Positions 42,538 through 50,251 of a stretch of DNA of 64,000 nucleotides are shown here, piece after piece. A program made the translations under genes and the position numbers. A model generated the notes under the pieces. That model saw only the letters and a program-made list of their open reading frames with translations. It was not told the origin of the DNA and ran no database searches. The stretch's first letter is position 1, and the number at the start of each line of letters is the position of its first letter. The DNA comes from Oceaniglobus roseus (GTDB taxonomy: Bacteria; Pseudomonadota; Alphaproteobacteria; Rhodobacterales; Rhodobacteraceae): the NCBI RefSeq assembly GCF_002869745.1, contig NZ_PNOS01000012.1:1-64000 (forward strand). The letters run 5' to 3'.

Positions 42538-42738
42538 TGCTGGTCTCGCTCCGTTGTTGCGGGACTGTCCGGGAAGGGGGGCGCCGTGGATCCGCGGAGC
42601 TCCCCCTCCGGCGGCGGCCTTGCACGGGCAACATCGGCAGGCGGCGGGGCGAGGGCATCGTCGACGATCGACGTCGCACCGCCGGAGTTCGGGGGTCGGC
42701 CGGGGCCCGCCGCCCTCCGGCGGATCGCCGCGCCCGGC

Positions 42739-45402
42739 TCAGAGGCCCGAGGGATAGGTCTCTTCCTCGCCGACCGACATCTGCTCGGGCAGGGGGACCA
42801 CGGCCGTGGTCGTGTCGAACCAGACGAAGGCATCGTACTGGTCCGCGAGACTGGCCTGCGAATAGTGGCTCCAGCGCTCGGGGTCGGGCCGGTAGATCAC
42901 GCCGATGTAGCGCTCGAGCCGCGGCTCGGACAGCGCGCGGCGCAGGTCCGCGGGCAGCCGCGCCAAGTCTAGCAGGTACCGTTCGACCCCGGCGGCGTGG
43001 AGCAGCGCCTCGTGACTGCCGGGGCGCGACGGGCGCACCGTCTTGATCTCCATCGGCGCGTCCCAGTCCGAAGCCGCGGCGACGGTGCCCGCATGGGTGC
43101 CGAAGCCGACCAGCGCCGCCTCGGCGCCGAAGCGTTCGCGGCAGAGCTGGCCGATGTTCAGCTCGCCCCGCGCCTGGCCCATGTCGGTGAACCGGGCGTC
43201 GCCGATATGCGAGTTGTGCGCCCAGACCACCGCCTTCGCCCCGGCGCCCGCGTTCTCCAGCAGCCGTTCCAGCGTGTCGAACATGTGCCGGTCCCGCAGG
43301 TTCCACGAATCGGCGGCGCCGAGGTACATCACCCGGTAATACCGCTCGGCGCTGGCGATCAGCCGGGCGTTCTGCGCCGCATCGAAGAAATCCTCGCCGT
43401 CGCGGGCGCTGTAGGGAAAACGCTTCTGCAGCAGGTCGAGCAGCATCCGCGTCACCGGCGCCTCGCACAGCGCATAGCCGCGGCCGACCGAGGTGCGTCC
43501 GTAGGCGGCAAGCTCGTGCGACTAGGGCGCAAGGCAGCCATAGCGCACCCGCGCCTCGGCCGCCGCCTGCGGATCGACCCGGTCGAGATAGGCGAGCACC
43601 GCCGCGATCGAGGCGGTCATGCTGTAGAGGTCCAGACCCCGGAACCGGACCTGCCGCGCCGCCGGGCGCCCGGCGTTGTGGCGCTGCTGGACGGTCACGA
43701 AATCGTCCACGTCGCGGTTGCGCCACATCCAGGTCGGGAACCGCGTAAACGGCGGCGGCAGCCCCGCCACGGCGGGCTTGCCGCGGATCCTGCGGTCGAT
43801 CGCGGCGGCGTCGGGCCAGTCCGCCTCGACCGCGACGATGGTGAAGCCGTGCTTCTCGATCAGGCGCCGGGTGATCGCGGCCCGGGCGCGGTAGAACTCG
43901 AAGCTGCCGTGCGAGGCTTCGCCCAGCAGCACCACCCGGCGACGTCCCAGCTCCTCGAAGGCGTCGGCGAAGCCCGGATCCTCGGGCGCGGGCAGGGGCG
44001 TCAGCGCCTTGCGGAGGGTGGCGAGGACCGGAGGCACCCCGTCGGCACGCGGCGACCGAGGCGTGGCCGGCGCGGGAGGGGCCGGAAGGCCGGGTGTTGC
44101 CGGGGCCAGGTGATGCTCGAACCAGCTTGCCGCGAGGTCGGCGGCGGCTTCCAGCGTGCCGGGCTCCTCGAACAGGTGGCCCGCCCCCGGAACGATGTCC
44201 AGCCGCTTCTCGCAGGCCAGCGCCGCAAGCGCCTGGCGGTTCAGCTCCAGCACATGGCGGTCCGCGCCGCCGACGATCAGCAGCGTCGGCGCGCGCACCT
44301 CGGCCAGCCGCGCCCCGGCCAGGTCGGGACGCCCCCCGCGCGAGACGGCGGCGCCGATCCGACCGGGCAGCTCCGCCGCCGCGAGAAGCGCGGCGCCCGC
44401 CCCGGTGCTGGCCCCGAACAGGCCGAGGGGCAGCTCGGCGATGTCCGGCTCTCCGGCGATCCAGCCCGTCGCGGCGACCAGCCGCTCTGCCAGCAGGGGG
44501 ATGTCGAAGACGTTGCGCCGGTCCACCTCCTCGGCGGGATCGAGCAGGTCGAGGAGCAGGGTCGCGAAGCCGCGCCGCTCCAGCACCGCGGCGACCGCGC
44601 GGTTGCGCGGGCTGAACCGGCTGGATCCGCTGCCATGGGCGAACAGGACAAGCCCGCGCGCATCCGCCGGAACCCTCAGGTCCCCGGCAAGGCCGAGGGG
44701 CGGGATGACCACCGCGCGCGTCGCGACCGCGGCCGCGCTCTCGGCCCCCTGCCAGGCCTCGCGCAGAAGGCCGATGGTCTCGGCATCGCTCAACTGGTGG
44801 AAGTCGCGGTACCAGGCGCCGACCCCGGTGAAGGCGGGATCGGGCACCAGGCATTCGACCCGGTCGGCCAGCGCCCCGATCTCGTGCAGCGTGTCCGCGG
44901 GGGCCACCGGAACGGCGACGATCACCCGCGCCGCCTTCCTGCGCCTTAGGTATCCGAGCGCCGCCTTCACCGTCGCTCCGGTCGCCAGCCCGTCGTCGAC
45001 GACGATGGCCGTGCGCCCCGCAGGATCCACCGGCTTGCGCGCGCCGAGATAGACCGCGCGCCGCCGCTCCAGTTCCGCCAGCTCCGCGGCGCGGGCGCGG
45101 GCGAGATAAGTCTCGTCCGCCCCCGAGGCCCGCAGCACGGCCGGGTTCACGATGGTCTCGGCCGCCTCGCCGTCGACCACCGCACCCAGGGCCACCTCCG
45201 GCGCGCCGGGGGCGCCGATCTTGCGCACGAAGATCAGGTCCAGCGGCGCGCGCAGGGCCTTCGCGATCTCGGCGGCCACCGGCACGCCGCCCCGCGGCAG
45301 GGCATAGACCACGGGAGACTCCAGCGGCAGCCGGGTCAGCCGCACGGCCAGGCGGCGCCCGGCATCGGCGCGCGTCTCGAAGGGATCGAACGAATGTTCC
45401 AT
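42739..45402 (-). pseudogene. Phosphoribosyltransferase - hydrolase - erythromycin esterase fusion split by an amber codon
   Basis: One 888-codon frame interrupted by a single TAG (43522-43524). Domains: phosphoribosyltransferase (~1-215; YALPRGGVPVAAE, PRPP loop VVDDGLATGAT), dienelactone-hydrolase-like alpha/beta fold (~225-420; FAHGSGSSR, nucleophile GASTGAG, GAGHLFEE) and erythromycin-esterase-like domain (~455-880; LLGEASHGSFEFY, EADWPD, later VVWAHNSHIGD). The stop falls inside the third domain after RYGCLAP; homology resumes directly (AYGRTSVGRGY). A W codon (TGG) at this site would restore the protein. The upstream part alone is 626 aa; 43455-42739 could restart at an internal ATG. 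Start ATG 45402 after GGGGGC. Confidence 0.82.
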
Positions 45403-45435
45403 GCCCCCAGACTGCCGCCCGCCCGTCGCGGCGCA

Positions 45436-45449
45436 TTGACGGCGCGCAA
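45436..45449. promoter_or_regulatory. Fnr/FixK-type box, distal to Usp gene
   Basis: TTGAC-GGCG-CGCAA, 28 bp from a second, perfect box. Only 41 nt from the leftward start, 94 nt from the rightward one; possibly an auxiliary site or a repressor position for the leftward gene. Confidence 0.5.
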
Positions 45450-45463
45450 GCCCGCCACCGGCG

Positions 45464-45477
45464 TTGACGCCCGTCAA
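45464..45477. promoter_or_regulatory. Fnr/FixK-type box shared by divergent fusion and Usp genes
   Basis: TTGAC-GCCC-GTCAA, both arms perfect. Centre 68 nt from the leftward start (45402) and 66 nt from the Usp start (45537), the standard distance both ways. Confidence 0.7.
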
Positions 45478-45536
45478 TGCGCCCGATGGCCCGCGCGCCT
45501 ACGCCGGAGCGGTACTGGCGCCGGGGGAGGACGGTG

Positions 45537-46067
45537 ATGGCGACGCAAAGGATACTGGCCGCGACCGACGGCTCGGAAATGGCCAACCGCGCCCTCGACC
45601 TCGCGGTGGAGATATCGGTGGCGCTGCACTGCGACCTCAGCATCGTGCACGTGCTGATGCACGGCCGTCCGGCGGAGGAGATCAAGCGCATGGCGGATAT
45701 CGAGCGGCTGGTCGCCGCGGCGCCTGCGGGCCTCGCGCTGGCCTCGCCCGCCGTGCCCGCCTCGGTCGCCGAGCTGATCGCCGCCGCCGAGGCGGAGTCG
45801 CGGGGGCTGAGGCTGATCGAGATCATCGGCGAGACGACGCTGCGCGACGCCGCCGACCGCGCCATGGCCCGCGGCGCGACCAACCTGCGCACCCACCTGG
45901 CCGACGGCGATTACGCCGACGAGATCCTCGACGCGGCCGAGACGGACGGGGCGCGGATGATCGTCCTCGGGTCGCGCGGGCTCGGCCGGTTGCGCGCGGC
46001 GGTCCTCGGCAGCGTGTCGCAGAAGGTCGCCCATCACGCCACCTGCGCCGTGCTGCTGGCGAAGTGA
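45537..46067 (+). CDS. Universal stress protein, ATP-binding type
   Basis: A 176-aa single-domain UspA protein: starts ILAATDGSEMANRAL and ends with the ATP loop GSRGLGRLRAAVLGS (G-x2-G-x9-G-S) before SQKVAHHATCAVLL. An insertion of about 30 residues lies in the middle. GGGGGAGG precedes the ATG at 45537; a longer form from 45477 would begin inside the box and is unlikely. Confidence 0.9.
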   Translation: MATQRILAATDGSEMANRALDLAVEISVALHCDLSIVHVLMHGRPAEEIKRMADIERLVAAAPAGLALASPAVPASVAELIAAAEAESRGLRLIEIIGETTLRDAADRAMARGATNLRTHLADGDYADEILDAAETDGARMIVLGSRGLGRLRAAVLGSVSQKVAHHATCAVLLAK

Positions 46068-46078
46068 GCCGAATGCCC

Positions 46079-46104
46079 GGCGGCGGAGGCCATCCCCCGC
46101 CGCC
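46079..46104. terminator. Hairpin between convergent Usp and BON genes
   Basis: GGCGGCGG (46079-46086) pairs with CCGCCGCC (46097-46104), 10-nt loop, in the 52-bp convergent gap. No T-run. Confidence 0.45.
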
Positions 46105-46119
46105 CTGCGACGTCCGGCG

Positions 46120-46767
46120 TCAGACCGAGACCGCGATGTGGTCGTCCACCTTCACCACGCCCGGCGCGGCCCAGGCCGCCCGCTCGGCCGCCTGCCGTTC
46201 GGACCAGGTCCGCACCTTGCCCTCCAGCTTCACCGTGTGGTCGGTCACGCTGACGCTGATCTGGTTCGCCTCCAGCTCGGCGTCGCGGCGCAGCGCCTTC
46301 TCGATGCGCTGGCGGACGTCGGTCGGACTGACCGCGGGTTCGATCTCGATCAGGTTCACCAGCCCCTTCACCCCTTCGAGGTTGTGCAGCGCCGTCTCGG
46401 CCTCGACCTTCTGGTAATGCCACTTCACCTTGCCGGTCAGGGTCATGTAGCCGTCGCTGACCTTGATCTGGACCGCGTTCGCGGGAATCCCGCTGTGCCA
46501 GCCCAGGACGTTGACCGCGTGCTTGGCGATCTCGTCGTCGGCGGTGGTGTGGGTGCCCATCGGCCGCACCTCGATCTCCTGGGCGATGGCCTTCACCCCC
46601 TTCACGCGGCGCACGATGGCCTCGGCCGTGCGCTTCTGCGCGAAGGTGGGCACGTGGCCGGTCAGCGTGACCGTGCCCTTCTCCACGGCCACGCCGATGT
46701 GGGCCGCATCTATGCTGGGGTCGAACTCCAGCTCTTCTTCCACAAGCCGTCTCAGGTCGATGTCCAT
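46120..46767 (-). CDS. Triple BON-domain protein (second copy)
   Basis: A 215-aa protein of three BON domains, close paralogue of 23641-24291 (shared EFDPSIDAAHIGV / ADDEIAKHAVN / SPTDVRQRIEKAL patterns). No signal peptide. GAGGAG precedes the ATG at 46767. An Fnr-type box is centred 82 nt upstream. Confidence 0.88.
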   Translation of the reverse strand: MDIDLRRLVEEELEFDPSIDAAHIGVAVEKGTVTLTGHVPTFAQKRTAEAIVRRVKGVKAIAQEIEVRPMGTHTTADDEIAKHAVNVLGWHSGIPANAVQIKVSDGYMTLTGKVKWHYQKVEAETALHNLEGVKGLVNLIEIEPAVSPTDVRQRIEKALRRDAELEANQISVSVTDHTVKLEGKVRTWSERQAAERAAWAAPGVVKVDDHIAVSV

Positions 46768-46841
46768 CTCGTGCTCCTCGGGTTGACGCCGACGGGTGTC
46801 GGGTTCGCCGCCGAGTGTCGCGTCGCCGGGGCTGCGCGACA

Positions 46842-46855
46842 TTGACGGCTGTCAT
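46842..46855 (-). promoter_or_regulatory. Fnr/FixK-type box, second BON gene
   Basis: TTGAC-GGCT-GTCAT, centred 82 nt upstream of the BON start; GACACT (46814-46819, minus strand) is the -10 candidate, 32 nt from the centre. Confidence 0.6.
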
Positions 46856-46871
46856 CGCGCCGCAGTCCGGC

Positions 46872-49547
46872 TCAGCCGAGATCCATCTCCATCTCCACCA
46901 CCGTCGCGTCCTCGCCGCCCGTCTCGGTGAACCCGAGGCCGCGGCAGAAGTCGCGCATCCCCGTGTTCTCGCGCAGGACGGTGCCGATCATCCGCCGCAG
47001 ACCGGAGCGCCGCGCCTCGGCGATCAGCGCCTGCATCAGCCGTCGCCCCACGCCCCGGCGCTGCCAGTCCTCGGCCACGACAAGGCCGAAGGCGCAGGTC
47101 TCCCGGTCGGGGCAGAGCGCGTAGCGCGCCACGCCCACCTGCGTCTCGTCCCCCTCGCGCAGCGCGAAGGCGACGAGGACGAGGGCGCGGCGGAAGTCCA
47201 CCTGGGTGAAATCGGCCAGCATGGCCGGGCTCAGCTCCTGCACCGCGCCGAAGAAGCGCAGCCGCTTCGCCTCGGCCCCGAGGGTGCGGACGAAATCCGC
47301 CTCGCTCTCGGCATCCTCGGCGCGGATCGGCCGGATCCGGACCGTCGCGCCATCGTCCAGCCGTTCCAGGTGATCGAGCCGCGCGGGATAGGGCGCGATG
47401 GCCAGGTGCGGCCCCGCCGTCCCCTCGGGCGCGACCGAGATCCGGGCATCGAGCGCCAGCGCCCCCTCCGGCCCGGCGAGCAGCGGGTTGATGTCCAGTT
47501 CGGTGATCTCGGGCAGGGCGGTGACGAGGTCGGAAAGTTGCAGCAGCGTCTCGATCACCGCCTCCATGTCGGCGGGCGGCAGGTTGCGGAAGGCGCCCAG
47601 CAGCCGCGCGGCGCGGGTCCGCTCGACCAGGCGGCGGGCCAGCACCGCGGTCAGCGGCGGCAGGGCGATGGCCGTGTCCGCCAGCAGCTCGACCTGCGTG
47701 CCGCCCAGGCCGAAGGCGATGGCGTCGCCGAACACCGGGTCGCGCGACATCCCGAGCAGCAGTTCCCGGCCATGGGCGAGCCGGGCCATCGGCTCGATCG
47801 TGACGCCCTCGATCCGGGCCTCGGGGCGCAGGCGGCGCGCCCCGGCGACGATCTCGTGGAAGGCGGCCTCCGCCGCCGCCCCGTCGGCGATCCCGAGCCG
47901 CACGCCGCCCACGTCCGACTTGTGGCTGATGTCGGGCGACTGGATCTTCAGCGCCACGGGAAAGCCCACGCCGGCGGCGAGGGCCGCCACGTCCTTCTCC
48001 TCCGTCGCAAGCACGCTGCGCAGCACCGGGATGCCGAAATCCGCCAGCACCGTGCGCGCCTCGGCGGGGGAGAGGCTCTTTCTCCCCGCCGCGACCGCCC
48101 TCCGCACCAGGGCACGGGCGTGGTCGGGATCGCCGGCGGCGCGGGTGCGCGGGCCGGGCACCTCCTTCGCCAGCTCGCCGTTATGGCGATGGCGCGCGAG
48201 GAACGAGAACGCCTCGACCGCACGCTCGGGCGTGGTGAAATCCGGCACCCCCGCCGCCGACAGTGCCGCCCGCGCCGCCTGGACCGAGCTTTCGCCCATC
48301 CAGCAGGCCAGCACCGGCTTCGACGGCGACCGGGCCGCGGCGGCGATCACCGCCTGCGCGCAGGCCCCGGCATCGGTCATCGCCTGGGGCGTCAGCATCG
48401 CCAGCACCCCGTCGAAGGCGGGATCGGCCAGCGCCGCGGCGACGGCGGCCTCGAACTGTGCCGCGCTCGCGTCGCCGATCACGTCCATCGGATTGGACCG
48501 CGACCAGTTGGCCGACAGCTGCCGGTCCAGCGCCGCGACCGTGGCCGCGGACGGCGGCGGCAGGTGCAGGCCAAGGTCGGTCGCGCGGTCCGCGGCCAGC
48601 ACCCCCGCGCCGCCGCCGTTGGTGACGACGCAAAGCCGGTCGCCGGTGGCCCGCCGTCCCGCCGCCAGCATCTCGGCCGCGGCGAAGAGCTGACCGAAGG
48701 TCTCGACCCGGACGGCGCCGGCGCAGGCGAGCGCGGCATCGAACACCGCGTCGCTGCCCATCATCGCGCCGGTATGGGTCGCCGCCGCGCGCGCCGCATC
48801 GCCGCCGCGCCCGCCCTTCAGCACCACCACCGGTTTCAGCCGCGTGGCATGGCGTGTGGCCGAGATGAAGGCCGCGCCGTCGCGCACGCCCTCGACATAG
48901 AGCAGGATCGCGCGGGTCTTCGGATCGTCGGCCAGGAACTCGATCGCGTCGCCGAAGCCGATGTCGAGCGCATTGCCGAGCGAGACGAGGGCCGAGAAGC
49001 CCAGGTCGTTCGGCCCGGCCCAGTCCGAGATGGCCGAGCACAGCGCGCCCGACTGCGACACCAGCGCCAGGTTGCCCTTCGGCGTCGCGGCCTTGAGGAA
49101 GGTCGCGTCGAAGTCGTGCCAGGGGCGCACCAGCCCCACGCAGTTCGGCCCGAGCAGGCGCACGCCGTTCTCGCGCGCGACCCGCACCACCTCCTGCGCG
49201 AGGCCGGTGCTGTGGCCGCCCTCGCCGAAGCCGGCCGAAAGCACGATGGCATGACGCGTCCCGGCCGCCGCGCACTCCGCGATCAGGGCGGGGACGGTGC
49301 GGGCCGGCGTTGCGATCACGGCGAGGTCCGGGGCCGGGCGCAGCCCGGCGATGTTGGCGGCGCAGGGCCGGCCGAGGACGCTGTCGTGCTTCGGGTTCAC
49401 CGCCCCGACCGGCCCGGCGAAGCCCGACGCGACGAGCTTCTCGAACACCATCCGCCCGACGCTGCCCTCGCGCGGGCTTGCGCCGATGACGGCGACGCTC
49501 TTCGGGTTGAACAGCGGGGCGAGGGGATGGGTCGTGGCCTGCGTCAT
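46872..49547 (-). CDS. ADP-forming acyl-CoA synthetase fused to GNAT acetyltransferase (Pat type)
   Basis: An 891-aa protein: NDP-forming acyl-CoA synthetase alpha-like part (~1-455; CoA-binding NPKSVAVIGASPREG, phospho-His region THTGAMMGSD), beta-like ATP-grasp part (~490-700; FPVALKIQSPDISHKSDVGGV) and a C-terminal GNAT domain (~725-890; acetyl-CoA loop QRRGVGRRL). This is the layout of Pat/PatZ lysine acetyltransferases, in which the synthetase part is often inactive; here its His is kept, so acyl-CoA/acid conversion with ATP gain cannot be excluded. AGGAG precedes the ATG at 49547; an Fnr-type box is centred 66 nt upstream. Confidence 0.9.
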   Translation of the reverse strand: MTQATTHPLAPLFNPKSVAVIGASPREGSVGRMVFEKLVASGFAGPVGAVNPKHDSVLGRPCAANIAGLRPAPDLAVIATPARTVPALIAECAAAGTRHAIVLSAGFGEGGHSTGLAQEVVRVARENGVRLLGPNCVGLVRPWHDFDATFLKAATPKGNLALVSQSGALCSAISDWAGPNDLGFSALVSLGNALDIGFGDAIEFLADDPKTRAILLYVEGVRDGAAFISATRHATRLKPVVVLKGGRGGDAARAAATHTGAMMGSDAVFDAALACAGAVRVETFGQLFAAAEMLAAGRRATGDRLCVVTNGGGAGVLAADRATDLGLHLPPPSAATVAALDRQLSANWSRSNPMDVIGDASAAQFEAAVAAALADPAFDGVLAMLTPQAMTDAGACAQAVIAAAARSPSKPVLACWMGESSVQAARAALSAAGVPDFTTPERAVEAFSFLARHRHNGELAKEVPGPRTRAAGDPDHARALVRRAVAAGRKSLSPAEARTVLADFGIPVLRSVLATEEKDVAALAAGVGFPVALKIQSPDISHKSDVGGVRLGIADGAAAEAAFHEIVAGARRLRPEARIEGVTIEPMARLAHGRELLLGMSRDPVFGDAIAFGLGGTQVELLADTAIALPPLTAVLARRLVERTRAARLLGAFRNLPPADMEAVIETLLQLSDLVTALPEITELDINPLLAGPEGALALDARISVAPEGTAGPHLAIAPYPARLDHLERLDDGATVRIRPIRAEDAESEADFVRTLGAEAKRLRFFGAVQELSPAMLADFTQVDFRRALVLVAFALREGDETQVGVARYALCPDRETCAFGLVVAEDWQRRGVGRRLMQALIAEARRSGLRRMIGTVLRENTGMRDFCRGLGFTETGGEDATVVEMEMDLG

Positions 49548-49605
49548 CTGGGGCGCTCCTTGGAACCGTGTCACCCCCCTATGGGCCAGGCCGCGGGCGG
49601 GCGAA

Positions 49606-49619
49606 TTGATCGACGTCAA
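49606..49619 (-). promoter_or_regulatory. Fnr/FixK-type box, synthetase/GNAT promoter
   Basis: TTGAT-CGAC-GTCAA, both arms match; centred 66 nt upstream of the start, with CATAGG (49578-49583, minus strand) at the -10 place. Confidence 0.65.
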
Positions 49620-49670
49620 GGCCGCCCGTTCCGGCGACTTCGGCAAGCGGCGGCCCTGCGGCGGATGTCA

Positions 49671-49684
49671 TTGACGGCGCGCAA
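49671..49684 (+). promoter_or_regulatory. Fnr/FixK-type box, flavodoxin-P2A ATPase promoter
   Basis: TTGAC-GGCG-CGCAA, centred 65 nt upstream of the flavodoxin-like start; TAGACA at 49707-49712 lies 32 nt from the centre. Confidence 0.6.
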
Positions 49685-49742
49685 TGACACCTGCGCCGCA
49701 CGCATCTAGACAGGGTGTCGCGCGCGCGAACGGAGACACGCG

Positions 49743-50249
49743 ATGACACGCTATGCCAAGCCTCTCGTGGTGTTCTACTCCCATTCCGGGCACACGCGGG
49801 ATGTTGCCGAACGCTTCGTCCGCCTCTCCGGCGCCGACCGGCGGCAGCTGTCGCCCGCGCGCTACGACATTCCGGTACTGTGGACGGTGCAGGCGATGTT
49901 CGACGCCGTGACCGGGGCGGAGCCGCCGCTGCCCAATCTCGGGCTCGGACTGGCCGGGGAGCGGCGCTGGGTCGTCGTCGCCGGGCCGGTCTGGGCAGGC
50001 CGGCTGGCGGCGCCGCTGCGCCCGGTGCTGCGCGCCCTGCGTCCCGTCGACGTGCCCGTGGGCCTGCTGCTGACCTGCGGCAGTCCGAAGGGCGCCCCGG
50101 GCGCGATCCGCAGCGCCGAACGGGTGCTTGACCGCCCCTTCGCAGCGACCGCCTTCGTCGCGAACGGCGAGCCGGCGTCGGACGACACCGATGGCCTGAA
50201 CGGCTTCCTTGCCCGGCTGGACGAGGCCCGGTCCCTGGTGCTGCTGTAA
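49743..50249 (+). CDS. Flavodoxin-like protein
   Basis: A 168-aa flavodoxin-fold protein: FMN phosphate loop FYSHSGHTRD (~11-20), then VVAGPVWAGRLAAPLR (~78-93) typical of the second FMN loop. Likely a flavin-dependent electron carrier or quinone reductase. ACGGAGA precedes the ATG. The ATPase gene follows 2 nt after the stop. Confidence 0.82.
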   Translation: MTRYAKPLVVFYSHSGHTRDVAERFVRLSGADRRQLSPARYDIPVLWTVQAMFDAVTGAEPPLPNLGLGLAGERRWVVVAGPVWAGRLAAPLRPVLRALRPVDVPVGLLLTCGSPKGAPGAIRSAERVLDRPFAATAFVANGEPASDDTDGLNGFLARLDEARSLVLL

Positions 50250-50251
50250 CG

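Noticed and set aside
43522-43524. In-frame stop as selenocysteine or pyrrolysine
   Set aside because: The codon is TAG, not TGA, and no sign of a pyrrolysine system is seen; mutation or sequence error is simpler.
46815-49709. Rightward 964-codon open frame opposite the synthetase/GNAT gene
   Set aside because: Antisense shadow; the leftward frame has full CoA-binding, ATP-grasp and GNAT motifs with a good ribosome site.
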